A stretch of DNA of 40,547 bases from Flavobacteriaceae bacterium. Its GTDB lineage: Bacteria; Bacteroidota; Bacteroidia; Flavobacteriales; Flavobacteriaceae. A program made the position numbers and the translations under genes. The first letter of the stretch is position 1. Every line of letters begins with the position of its first letter. The notes below the pieces were generated by a model, which was not told the origin of the DNA, did no database searches, and was given only the letters and a program-made list of their open reading frames with translations. Location of the stretch: the NCBI GenBank assembly GCA_947457105.1, contig CANGUP010000005.1:1-40547 (forward strand). Direction: 5' to 3'. Shown here piece by piece: positions 7,765 to 15,488 of the stretch.

Positions 7765-8814
7765 ATGAGAACTTTATTAAAAAATGCAAGAGAAGAAAAA
7801 GGAATAAAAACTAGAGAGTTGGCTCAACTTTTAGGTATTGATCAAGCGTTGATTAGTAAGTTTGAAAGTGGCTCTAGAAAGCCTACTAAAGAACAAGTTG
7901 CCAAGTTAGCACAAGTTTTAGATCTAGATTACGAAAACTTAATGGTTGAATGGTTAAAAGAGCGTATTCTTTATGAAATAGGTTCAGATGAATTAGCTTT
8001 GAAAGCAATGATACTTGCCGAAGAACAAATAAAATATAACGTAAGTTTCGTTAGAAAATCGATTTCAATAAATTTACAAAATATATTAGACGAAATTGAT
8101 GCACTAAAAATAAAATTAAACCAATTTCGTCAATTTGATAGTTTCAGAATAGCACAAGCATTAGAATTAGAATACACTTTTGAAAGTAACCGAATAGAAG
8201 GAAACACACTTACATTACGTGAAACCGATTTGGTTATCAATGAAGGATTGACTATTTCTGGAAAAAGTATGCGTGAACATTTAGAGGCAATTAATCACGT
8301 TGAAGCTATAGCCTACATTAAACAATTAATGGAACGAAATTTTCCATTAAATGAAAGAGAATTACTTTCTGTTCATAATTTAATTTTAAGAGGGATTATT
8401 CCTGAAGATGCAGGTCGCTATCGTCGTGTTCAAGTCATGATAAAAGGAAGTAGTCATATGCCTCCACAACCTTTTATAGTTGCAAAAGAAATGGAAGACT
8501 ATTTCATTTGGTATGAAGAAAACAAGAGCAAGACGCACCCTGTTGTTTTAGCAGCAGAAATGCATGAAAGACTAGTAACAATTCATCCATTTATAGATGG
8601 AAATGGCAGAACTTCTCGTTTGATAATGAATCTAATTCTTTTACAAAACGGATACGTGATTGCCAATATAAAAGGAGATTACGAAACTAGAATGAATTAT
8701 TATAAAACGCTTGAAACAGCACAAACTTCAAATAACAAAGAAGATTTTTTACTTTTCATAGCTCAAGTAGAAAAAGAGTGTTTAGAGAGATATTTAAGCA
8801 TCATTAGTAAATAA
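7765..8814 (+). CDS. Fic-family AMP transferase with N-terminal HTH domain
   Basis: A 349-residue protein. Residues ~3-60 form an XRE/Cro-type helix-turn-helix (ELAQLLGIDQALISKFESG). The Fic core carries the complete catalytic loop HPFIDGNGRTSR beginning at H274. Fic enzymes usually transfer AMP from ATP to a hydroxyl side chain. Before the core, S141-N-R-I-E145-G fits the inhibitory S/TxxxE(G/N) motif of class II Fic proteins, in which the Glu blocks productive ATP binding. The protein therefore probably restrains itself in cis, and no separate antitoxin gene lies next to it. The HTH suggests DNA binding, possibly at its own promoter. Target unknown. Confidence 0.92.
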   Translation: MRTLLKNAREEKGIKTRELAQLLGIDQALISKFESGSRKPTKEQVAKLAQVLDLDYENLMVEWLKERILYEIGSDELALKAMILAEEQIKYNVSFVRKSISINLQNILDEIDALKIKLNQFRQFDSFRIAQALELEYTFESNRIEGNTLTLRETDLVINEGLTISGKSMREHLEAINHVEAIAYIKQLMERNFPLNERELLSVHNLILRGIIPEDAGRYRRVQVMIKGSSHMPPQPFIVAKEMEDYFIWYEENKSKTHPVVLAAEMHERLVTIHPFIDGNGRTSRLIMNLILLQNGYVIANIKGDYETRMNYYKTLETAQTSNNKEDFLLFIAQVEKECLERYLSIISK

Positions 8815-8815
8815 A

Positions 8816-8846
8816 AAATCCATTCCGTTATTTATGGAATGGATTT
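8816..8846. terminator. Bidirectional terminator between Fic gene and pcm
   Basis: AAATCCATTCC (8816-8826) pairs perfectly with GGAATGGATTT (8836-8846) over a 9-nt loop. The minus strand has the better U tract (TTTTTTATTT), so it mainly serves pcm. Confidence 0.85.
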
Positions 8847-8851
8847 CTTCA

Positions 8852-9493
8852 TTAGTTTTTATTCTCTAATAGTGGCACAAATTTAAAATCGCCAACTTCG
8901 TGTTTTTCAAATTGGGTTTCATTTTTACGAATTAACATAGTCATGATTTGCTCTTTTTCTCCAACTGGAATTACAAGTTTACCTCCAATTTTTAATTGCG
9001 CCATAAGTGGCTTTGGAATAATTGGAGCACCAGCAGTGACAATAATACTATCAAATGGAGCGTGATTAGGTAATCCTTTATAACCATCTCCAAACGATAA
9101 ATGTTTTGGACGAATTCCGAGTTTTGGTAATAAAAGTGATGTAGTTTTAAATAATTCATTTTGTCTTTCAACTGAATATACTTTGGCTCCCAGCAAACAC
9201 AAAACTGCTGTTTGATATCCACTACCAGTTCCAATTTCTAAAATTTTATCATCTTTTTTAACGTCTAATAGTTGACTTTGAAAAGCTACTGTATAAGGTT
9301 GTGAAATAGTTTGTCCGGCAGCAATTGGAAATGCTTTATCTTGGTAAGCAAAATCTTCAAAACTTGAATTCAAAAACAAATGTCTTGGAATCTTTTTAAT
9401 GGCTTCCAAAACGTTTTTATCGGTAATTCCTTTTTCTTCAAGCTGTTTAGCTAATTGATTTCTAAGTCCTTGATGTTTGTTTGTATCTTTCAA
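8852..9493 (-). CDS. pcm: Protein-L-isoaspartate O-methyltransferase
   Basis: A ~213-residue protein with the full PCMT pattern: PRHLFLNSSFEDFAYQD, then the substrate loop PIAAGQTISQPYTVA, then the SAM-binding ILEIGTGSGYQTAVL. The enzyme uses S-adenosylmethionine to methylate isoaspartyl residues in aged proteins, starting their repair. No ATG lies upstream in frame. The frame opens from TTG 9538, but TTG 9493 gives a start reading MKDTNKHQGLRNQL, the usual family N-terminus, so I place the start there. It is divergent from the oxidoreductase gene, with a short tandem repeat between them. Confidence 0.9.
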   Translation of the reverse strand: MKDTNKHQGLRNQLAKQLEEKGITDKNVLEAIKKIPRHLFLNSSFEDFAYQDKAFPIAAGQTISQPYTVAFQSQLLDVKKDDKILEIGTGSGYQTAVLCLLGAKVYSVERQNELFKTTSLLLPKLGIRPKHLSFGDGYKGLPNHAPFDSIIVTAGAPIIPKPLMAQLKIGGKLVIPVGEKEQIMTMLIRKNETQFEKHEVGDFKFVPLLENKN

Positions 9494-9531
9494 TTTGGGC
9501 AAGTATTTATTTTGTAAAAATAGAAAACAAA

Positions 9532-9559
9532 TTATCAATTATCAATTACCAATTATCAA
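9532..9559. repeat. Four tandem copies of a 7-mer (TTATCAA)
   Basis: TTATCAA, TTATCAA, TTACCAA, TTATCAA in a row, lying between the divergent pcm and oxidoreductase genes. It overlaps the longest possible pcm frame, another reason to prefer the shorter pcm start. Confidence 0.85.
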
Positions 9560-9567
9560 TTAATTAC

Positions 9568-9575
9568 TATTTTTG
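9568..9575 (+). promoter_or_regulatory. Putative -7 box of the oxidoreductase gene (TATTTTTG)
   Basis: TATTTTTG matches TAnnTTTG, 15 nt before ATG 9591 and just after the TTATCAA repeats. Confidence 0.45.
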
Positions 9576-9590
9576 ATAAAATTTTATTTT

Positions 9591-10559
9591 ATGCTTAAAG
9601 TTGGCGTTTTAGGTGCTGGTCACCTCGGAAAAATACACTTACGATTGTTGAATCAATCTGAAAAATACGAATTAGTAGGTTTTTATGATGAAAATGCTGA
9701 ATATGCAGATAAAATAGCTGCTGAGTTTGGTTATAAACGTTTCGATACCATTGCCAAATTAATTCACGCTGTTGATGTAATAGATATTGTCACTCCTACT
9801 CTTTCTCACTACAAGTGCGCAAAAGTTTCCATCAAAAGTGGCAAACATGTTTTTATAGAAAAACCAATTGCAACAACTGTTACAGAAGCAGAAGAAATCA
9901 TTGCTCTAGCCAAAGAATATAATGTAAAAGGTCAAGTTGGACATGTGGAACGATTCAATCCTGCGTTTATAGCTGTAAAAGATATGATTGAAAGCCCAAT
10001 GTTTATTGAAACGCATCGTTTGGCAGAATTCAATCCTCGTGGTACTGATGTTCCAGTAGTTTTAGATTTAATGATTCATGATATCGACGCTATTTTGAGT
10101 GTTGTAAAATCAAAAGTTAAAGCTGTTCACGCCAGTGGAGTTTCAGTTTTGAGTCAGTCGCCAGATATTGCTAATGCTCGAATTGAGTTTGAAAACGGTT
10201 GTGTTGCCAACATTACTTCGAGCAGAATTTCGATGAAGAACATGCGTAAATCTCGTTTCTTTCAAAAAGACGCTTACATCTCTGTCGATTATTTAGATAA
10301 AATTTGTGAAGTTGTAAAAATGAAAGACGCACCAGAAGTTCCAGGTGATTTTGATATGATTTTACAAAATGCAGAAGGCGAAAAGAAACAAATTTATTTC
10401 GCCAATCCAGAAGTTTCTCCAAACAACGCCATTTTGGATGAATTGGAAACTTTTGCCGATGCCATTGTAAATAATACAACTCCAATAGTAACTTTAGAAG
10501 ATGGTACTGAAGCTTTGAGAGTTGCTTATATGATTATTGATTCTATGAACGAAAAATAA
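9591..10559 (+). CDS. Gfo/Idh/MocA-family oxidoreductase
   Basis: A 322-residue protein. The Rossmann motif GVLGAGHLGKIHL lies at the N-terminus, and the family lysine motif HVFIEKPIA follows after ~85 residues. Then come GHVERFNPAF and the C-terminal sheet domain with LMIHDIDAIL. The family catalyses NAD(P)-dependent oxidation or reduction of sugars, inositols and related compounds; the substrate here cannot be named. The start is ATG 9591, as the extra six codons from TTG 9573 would overlap the promoter box. It is followed by a REP-like hairpin. Confidence 0.92.
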   Translation: MLKVGVLGAGHLGKIHLRLLNQSEKYELVGFYDENAEYADKIAAEFGYKRFDTIAKLIHAVDVIDIVTPTLSHYKCAKVSIKSGKHVFIEKPIATTVTEAEEIIALAKEYNVKGQVGHVERFNPAFIAVKDMIESPMFIETHRLAEFNPRGTDVPVVLDLMIHDIDAILSVVKSKVKAVHASGVSVLSQSPDIANARIEFENGCVANITSSRISMKNMRKSRFFQKDAYISVDYLDKICEVVKMKDAPEVPGDFDMILQNAEGEKKQIYFANPEVSPNNAILDELETFADAIVNNTTPIVTLEDGTEALRVAYMIIDSMNEK

Positions 10560-10566
10560 AAACTGG

Positions 10567-10620
10567 TTTCAATTTTCAGGATTCAAGTTCTTATAGCAAT
10601 TTGAAACCTGAAACTTGAAA
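10567..10620. repeat. REP-like imperfect inverted repeat
   Basis: The 20-nt arms (10567-10586 and 10601-10620) match 18/20 when one is reverse-complemented, with a 14-nt loop. The arms are built from TTTCAA/TTTCAGG words. It fills most of the 78-nt gap between the oxidoreductase and YhcG-type genes. No T run follows, so it is more likely a dispersed repeat than a simple terminator. Confidence 0.75.
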
Positions 10621-10637
10621 CTTTTAAACAGTAATAA

Positions 10638-11645
10638 ATGAACCTTTCCCAAAACTTAATACATGAAATAAAATCTTTAATTGCAAAAGCAAAAGAAGGT
10701 GCTATTCGTTCGGTTGATCATCACCGAACGGTTATGTATTGGCATATTGGCGAAAGAATTTTCAACGAAGAACAACAAGGAAAAGACCGAGCTGATTATG
10801 GTAATTATTTAATAAAATATTTATCGGAGCAACTACAACCTGAATTTGGAAGTGGATTTTCCTATAGAAATTTACATTGGTACAGACAATTTTACCGAAC
10901 ATTTCCAATTGTGAACTCACTGCGTTCACAATTGAGTTGGACACATTACAGATTGCTTTTAAGTATTGATAATGAAGACAAAAGAGAATATTATATTGCG
11001 GAAACAGTAAAAAATAATTGGTCAGTTCGTCAAATGGAACGACAAATAAACAGTCAACTATTTGAACGATTATTATTGAGTAATGATAAAGAAAGTGTTT
11101 TGGCTATTGCAAGAAATGAAGTAATACCAACCAATCCGAATGAAATTATAAAAGATCCTTTGATTCTAGAATTTTTAGGATTAAAACGTGAAAGTGCTTA
11201 CTACGAAAAAGATTTTGAGCAAGCCATCATCACCAACCTTCAAGATTTTCTTTTAGAACTTGGAAACGGATTTTCATTTGTGGCCAGACAAAAACGAATT
11301 CATTTAGATGGTGATGATTTTTTTATAGATTTGGTTTTTTATAATCGATTGTTGCAATGTTTCGTCTTGTTTGAAATCAAAACACACAAATTAACACATG
11401 AAGATTTAGGTCAACTTCAAATGTATGTGAACTATTATGATCGTGTTGAAAAAGTAGCTCACGAAAAACCAACGATTGGAATTTTACTTTGTGCCGATAA
11501 AAACGATGCCGTAGTAAAATATTCATTACCAGAAAACAACAATTCGATATTAGCAAGTCAATACCAATTATATCTTCCAACAGAAGAACAATTGTTGACT
11601 GAAATTAGGCGAGAAATTGAAATTTTAAATAAAAATGATAAATAG
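10638..11645 (+). CDS. YhcG/DUF1016-type PDDEXK nuclease-domain protein
   Basis: A 335-residue protein. The N-terminal half is helical, with the family pattern VMYWHIGERIFNEEQQGKDRADYG, SGFSYRNLHWYRQFY and LSWTHYRLLL. The C-terminal half holds a PDDEXK-like nuclease fold: FIDLVFYNRLLQCFVLFEIK, where the Asp and the E-x-K are the expected catalytic residues. The length is normal for YhcG. The physiological role is not settled; relatives occur near mobile and defence genes. It is preceded by a REP-like hairpin, and its last 11 nt overlap the next gene. Confidence 0.88.
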   Translation: MNLSQNLIHEIKSLIAKAKEGAIRSVDHHRTVMYWHIGERIFNEEQQGKDRADYGNYLIKYLSEQLQPEFGSGFSYRNLHWYRQFYRTFPIVNSLRSQLSWTHYRLLLSIDNEDKREYYIAETVKNNWSVRQMERQINSQLFERLLLSNDKESVLAIARNEVIPTNPNEIIKDPLILEFLGLKRESAYYEKDFEQAIITNLQDFLLELGNGFSFVARQKRIHLDGDDFFIDLVFYNRLLQCFVLFEIKTHKLTHEDLGQLQMYVNYYDRVEKVAHEKPTIGILLCADKNDAVVKYSLPENNNSILASQYQLYLPTEEQLLTEIRREIEILNKNDK

Positions 11646-12282
11646 ACTTTTCATTTTATTCTTTTGTATTATTTTTTCTAATTGCTGTTTGTCGCAAATA
11701 GATCACATTTTTTATGTGAATGATGTTGAAAATGTAGAATATTTGACTGTCAATTTTTGTATTGACAACAAAGGTAAAACATCTAGCGTTAATATTGTAC
11801 CTAATAAAACAACATACAAAAACGAAAATATAATAAATCAAGTAATTGAATATAGAAAGGGAATAGAATATTATCCAGATAGTAATATGAATAACAATTG
11901 TTATGATTACACATTTACATTTCTGAATATTAAATATCAAACAGAAACTTTGGATAGTAACGAATTAGAAAAATGTAAAAACTTTAAAAAAGGTGTTTAC
12001 AAATACAATAATACAATTCATCCAAATACAATAATTGAAAGAACAGAAGAATTTCAAATAGAAAAAACAGGGAAAGATTTTATAAAATTCAAAATAGATT
12101 GGCTAACGCCAAATAAATATAACTTAACTTATTTTGAAGTAAGTGATAAAGAATATGAATATTTATTAGGCGAAAAAATAGAAGTCGAAATCATTAAAAT
12201 CATAAATGACAATGAATACTTATATTTCAGTAATTTATTAAATAGGACTTATACAAGTATGATTATTACAAAAACAAACTAA
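11635..12282 (+). CDS. Secreted protein of unknown function
   Basis: A 215-residue protein with a hydrophobic N-terminus (residues 1-20, ending SNCCLSQ) that reads as a signal peptide; a lipobox is not clear. The mature part is rich in Asn, Lys, Tyr and Ile, with several short beta-like stretches. No domain recognised. The start ATG lies inside the last codons of the YhcG-type gene, so the two are probably translated together. The AT content is even higher than its neighbours', consistent with recent acquisition. Confidence 0.65.
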   Translation: MINRLFILFFCIIFSNCCLSQIDHIFYVNDVENVEYLTVNFCIDNKGKTSSVNIVPNKTTYKNENIINQVIEYRKGIEYYPDSNMNNNCYDYTFTFLNIKYQTETLDSNELEKCKNFKKGVYKYNNTIHPNTIIERTEEFQIEKTGKDFIKFKIDWLTPNKYNLTYFEVSDKEYEYLLGEKIEVEIIKIINDNEYLYFSNLLNRTYTSMIITKTN

Positions 12283-12291
12283 ACAAACATA

Positions 12292-13182
12292 ATGAAAACA
12301 ATAGCTGTAATAGGCGCAGGAACGATGGGCAACGGAATTGCTCACACTTTTGCACAAAGCGGATTTACCGTAAAATTAATCGATATTTCAGAGAAATCTT
12401 TAGAAAAAGGAATGGCTACCATTGCTTCCAACCTTGACCGAATGGTTTCTAAAGGAACTATCACCGAAGACGACAAACACAAAACTATCGGAAACATAAT
12501 TACTTATACTGATATTAAAGATGGTGTTGTTGGAACCGATTTAGTAGTAGAAGCTGCCACAGAAAATGTAACTTTAAAACTAAATATTTTCAAGCAATTG
12601 AGTGAAGTTTGCGACCATAATGTGATTTTGGCAACAAACACTTCTTCAATTTCCATAACGCAAATTGCCGCACAAGTGGTTCATCCTGAGCGTGTAATTG
12701 GAATGCACTTTATGAATCCGGTGCCGATTATGAAATTGGTTGAAATCATTCGTGGTTACAACACTTCTGATGAAGTTACTAAAATCATCATGGATTTATC
12801 TGTAAAATTAGGAAAAACGCCAACAGAAGTGAACGATTATCCAGGATTCGTTGCCAACAGAATTTTAATGCCTATGATTAACGAATCAATAGAAACTTTA
12901 TACAATGGCGTTGCTGGCGTTGAAGAAATTGATACGGTAATGAAATTAGGAATGGCGCATCCAATGGGACCATTACAATTAGCTGATTTTATTGGTTTAG
13001 ACGTTTGTCTTTCGATTCTAAATGTAATGTACGACGGTTTCAAAAATCCAAAATATGCGCCTTGCCCACTTTTAGTAAACATGGTAATGGCTGGAAAACT
13101 CGGCGTAAAATCAGGTGAAGGTTTTTACGATTATTCCGAAAGTAAAAAAGCAGAAAAAGTTTCAAAACAATTTTTAAAGTAA
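12292..13182 (+). CDS. 3-hydroxyacyl-CoA dehydrogenase (3-hydroxybutyryl-CoA type)
   Basis: A 296-residue protein of the short, single-function class. The NAD-binding motif IAVIGAGTMGNGIAHTFA is at residues 4-21. ATNTSSISITQIA, then HPERVIGMHFMNPVPIMKLVE (catalytic His in that stretch), and the C-terminal dimer domain with GPLQLADFIGLD follow. It oxidises (S)-3-hydroxyacyl-CoA with NAD+, in beta-oxidation or butyryl-CoA-type pathways. It starts 9 nt after the secreted-protein gene, but its conserved nature suggests it was originally next to the oxidoreductase. Confidence 0.95.
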   Translation: MKTIAVIGAGTMGNGIAHTFAQSGFTVKLIDISEKSLEKGMATIASNLDRMVSKGTITEDDKHKTIGNIITYTDIKDGVVGTDLVVEAATENVTLKLNIFKQLSEVCDHNVILATNTSSISITQIAAQVVHPERVIGMHFMNPVPIMKLVEIIRGYNTSDEVTKIIMDLSVKLGKTPTEVNDYPGFVANRILMPMINESIETLYNGVAGVEEIDTVMKLGMAHPMGPLQLADFIGLDVCLSILNVMYDGFKNPKYAPCPLLVNMVMAGKLGVKSGEGFYDYSESKKAEKVSKQFLK

Positions 13183-13185
13183 AAA

Positions 13186-13231
13186 CCAACTAAATCAATA
13201 AAGTTGGATTTTTACTTTAATTTCCAACTTT
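13186..13231 (+). promoter_or_regulatory. Three-segment, mutually exclusive hairpins (attenuator-like)
   Basis: CCAACT (13186-13191) can pair with AGTTGG (13202-13207), followed by ATTTTTA. The same middle segment extended, AAAGTTGGA (13200-13208), can instead pair with TCCAACTTT (13223-13231). Only one hairpin can form at a time. It lies between the dehydrogenase stop and the AraC-type gene. It may be just a terminator for the dehydrogenase with a duplicated arm. Confidence 0.5.
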
Positions 13232-13245
13232 ATTTTCATTTTATC

Positions 13246-14106
13246 TTGAAAGAAAGCAATCATCCAGAAGATAATTTTATAACAGCCAAACCTACTTCAG
13301 AAAAAATCAGTAGGCATATTTCCTATTATTATTTCCACAAATCATTTGACGAAAAGTATCAAAAAAAAATTCTGTTTTATCCAAACTATAAACATGCGCT
13401 GACGGTTTACAAAAATTCAGAAGTCCTTTTATCTGATGGTAAATCAATAGTTAAACCTTCAAGCCTATTTAACATTCAACCTCTTTATTGCATCAATAAA
13501 AATAAAGACATAAAAGTAAGTATTGAAGGTGTTTTTGATAAAATCGGAATTGTATTTAATCCATTGGGAATAAACCATTTTATAAAAAAATCAATACAAG
13601 ATGTATTTCCGTATGAAATAAATGCCTTTCCGCATTTTGGCGAAGAATTTAATCTTGTGTTGAATCAAGTGTTTTTAGAAAATGAAATACACAAAAAAGT
13701 GGAACTTCTTGATGCTTTTTTTGAAAAAAAAATCCAACCTTTTGATGAACCAATTCTGAAAAAAGCCATTAGTGAAATTATCGTTTCTAATGGCGGAATT
13801 AAAGTTTCAGAACTATCGGAGAAGCTTAACATAAACAGAAAATCATTGCTACGACTTTTTAACAAACATACTTCTATGTCAGTTGAAGAATATAGAAAAA
13901 TGGTGATGTTTAGACAAGCTTTCAATTATTTTCAAGAAAATAAAGACACAGTAAACCTTACCGAAGTGGCACTTTTTAGTATGTATTATGACCAAGCACA
14001 TTTCATAAAACATTTTAAATCAATTACTAAAGAAACACCAAATTCACTTTTGACAAAAATTCAACATCTCGGATTGGAAGATACTTATTGGTATTTTGAA
14101 GATTAA
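13246..14106 (+). CDS. AraC-type transcriptional regulator
   Basis: About 286 residues. The N-terminal ~160 residues form a sensor-like domain of the kind often paired with AraC HTH in Bacteroidota. The C-terminal ~100 residues carry two helix-turn-helices: ISEIIVSNGGIKVSELSEKL with NINRKSLLRLFNK, then LTEVALFSMYYDQAHFIKHF, the usual second helix. No ATG exists near the start. The frame opens at TTG 13204, inside the hairpin region, so I prefer TTG 13246. The true start is uncertain. The regulated genes are unknown; the PH-like membrane gene and barrel gene downstream are candidates. Confidence 0.85.
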   Translation: MKESNHPEDNFITAKPTSEKISRHISYYYFHKSFDEKYQKKILFYPNYKHALTVYKNSEVLLSDGKSIVKPSSLFNIQPLYCINKNKDIKVSIEGVFDKIGIVFNPLGINHFIKKSIQDVFPYEINAFPHFGEEFNLVLNQVFLENEIHKKVELLDAFFEKKIQPFDEPILKKAISEIIVSNGGIKVSELSEKLNINRKSLLRLFNKHTSMSVEEYRKMVMFRQAFNYFQENKDTVNLTEVALFSMYYDQAHFIKHFKSITKETPNSLLTKIQHLGLEDTYWYFED

Positions 14107-14182
14107 TTTTTGACTGTCTCAATTTTACAATTTTAAGATTGTACTTAGCTTTAATATTGCATTGTAAATAAATCTGTAAATC

Positions 14183-14716
14183 ATGGTAAAGTTGAATTTA
14201 AAATTGATGATTATTCAAACAGTCTTGCAAGGATTATTTTTTGCTGTTTTCATGGCTGTCGTTGGATATTTTATGGGTGAAAAGTTCAATATAAAGTTAT
14301 TTATTTTTCATGCCACTTTTTTTGGACTTTTCATGGGTATTCTTTTTCCTATAATTGTTGAAATCCTAACTAAAAGAATTCTTAAAAAAAACATTATAAG
14401 TATAAAAAAAGATGAAAATCTTGTATATGAAAGTTGGTCAACATTAAAGAGCAAATCATTTTCAGCTGGAGGCAAACTTATACTTACCAACAAAAGAATA
14501 GCTTTTAAACCAAACAAACTGAATTCAAAAAAAGTATTCGTTGAAATTCCATTGAATGAAATTACTACTGTAGAACCAAAAAATACCTTGGGCTTTATTC
14601 ACAATATTTTTATTGTTAAAACAAAAAATGAAGAGTTAAAATTTTATGTTGGTGAAAACGATAGAGATACTTGGGTAACAAAAATTAAAAACTTTATTAT
14701 CAGTTCAGAGAATTAA
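14183..14716 (+). CDS. Membrane protein with PH/GRAM-like domain
   Basis: A 177-residue protein. Two membrane helices (about residues 8-30 and 40-62) are followed by a cytoplasmic ~110-residue beta-rich domain. The pattern there, GGKLILTNKRIAFKP then FVEIPLNEITTVEPK and a C-terminal helix DTWVTKIKNFI, is that of bacterial PH/GRAM-like domains. The function is not known. It sits between the AraC-type gene and a barrel gene, 76 nt after the former. Confidence 0.65.
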   Translation: MVKLNLKLMIIQTVLQGLFFAVFMAVVGYFMGEKFNIKLFIFHATFFGLFMGILFPIIVEILTKRILKKNIISIKKDENLVYESWSTLKSKSFSAGGKLILTNKRIAFKPNKLNSKKVFVEIPLNEITTVEPKNTLGFIHNIFIVKTKNEELKFYVGENDRDTWVTKIKNFIISSEN

Positions 14717-14765
14717 AAATTATTAAACAATTTAAAATTTTATTTAACCTTTAAAATCAAAAAAA

Positions 14766-15389
14766 ATGAAAAAAGTTCAATTTACACTATTGTTTTTGTT
14801 ATTTGCACTAAGCGTTAGCGCACAGGAAGCAACAACAAAAAAAGCGGAATTAGGTTTTAACATGAATGGTAAAATTGGTTTTGGTAAACTCATTCAAAAC
14901 GGAATGGTCGATTTGAATGGAAGTGTTAACTCTGGAGATATTCTTTTCTTTTACAGATTTCCTTCAGGAACTACATTAAGTACAGGAGTTGGATTATTAG
15001 ATTTTAATGCAAACGGTGTTACAAGTGGAGAAAGTTATGCTTTAAAACAATCGTATTTAAGAATTCCAATCAACTTAAATTATTCCATGTTTATTCTTGA
15101 AAACCAATTAGATAGTAAGCTTTCAGCTTATGGTGGAATTGGAGTTTATGCCAATACACTTTTAAAAGAAGAAATTCAAACTATCGATGAAACATTTAAA
15201 AATAAAAATCAAGGTTGGAATGCTGGTTTAGGATTTAATGTTGGTCTACGATTTGGTGTCGCAAAAAATATGAACTTTGGATTAGGTTTTGAATCGCAGT
15301 CTGATATTACTAAAATGAAAAAAAATGGCGTTGAAAGAAAATTAGAGGAAATCAATACCGTTAATTTTTCTTTTGAATTCAAATTTTAA
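14766..15389 (+). CDS. Outer membrane beta-barrel protein
   Basis: A 207-residue protein with a signal peptide (residues 1-19, LFALSVSAQ). The mature part has alternating hydrophobic strands with Gly-rich turns and ends NTVNFSFEFKF, a typical terminal barrel strand with Phe last. Size and layout fit an eight-stranded porin-like or OmpX-like barrel; the function is not predictable. Confidence 0.8.
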   Translation: MKKVQFTLLFLLFALSVSAQEATTKKAELGFNMNGKIGFGKLIQNGMVDLNGSVNSGDILFFYRFPSGTTLSTGVGLLDFNANGVTSGESYALKQSYLRIPINLNYSMFILENQLDSKLSAYGGIGVYANTLLKEEIQTIDETFKNKNQGWNAGLGFNVGLRFGVAKNMNFGLGFESQSDITKMKKNGVERKLEEINTVNFSFEFKF

Positions 15390-15434
15390 TAAAAATAAAG
15401 AAATCAAGTCTTAAACAAAGCATAAATTTAAAAT

Positions 15435-15482
15435 TAACCGTAATGTTGCATCTGTAAATTTGTAACTTTACGGTTATTTTTT
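15435..15482 (+). terminator. Hairpin terminator whose loop carries the next promoter box
   Basis: TAACCGTAA (15435-15443) pairs perfectly with TTACGGTTA (15468-15476), followed by TTTTTT. The 24-nt loop contains TAAATTTG (15455-15462), a TAnnTTTG box 26 nt before the DUF1015 ATG. Termination of the barrel gene and initiation of the next gene therefore overlap. Confidence 0.7.
15455..15462 (+). promoter_or_regulatory. Putative -7 box of the DUF1015 gene (TAAATTTG)
   Basis: A TAnnTTTG match inside the loop of the preceding terminator. Its predicted start site falls in the 3' arm of that hairpin. Confidence 0.5.
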
Positions 15483-15488
15483 AGATAG

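Noticed and set aside
10638..12282. A defence island around the YhcG-type nuclease
   Set aside because: Only one nuclease-like gene and one small secreted protein are present; no methylase, helicase or other defence partner is nearby.
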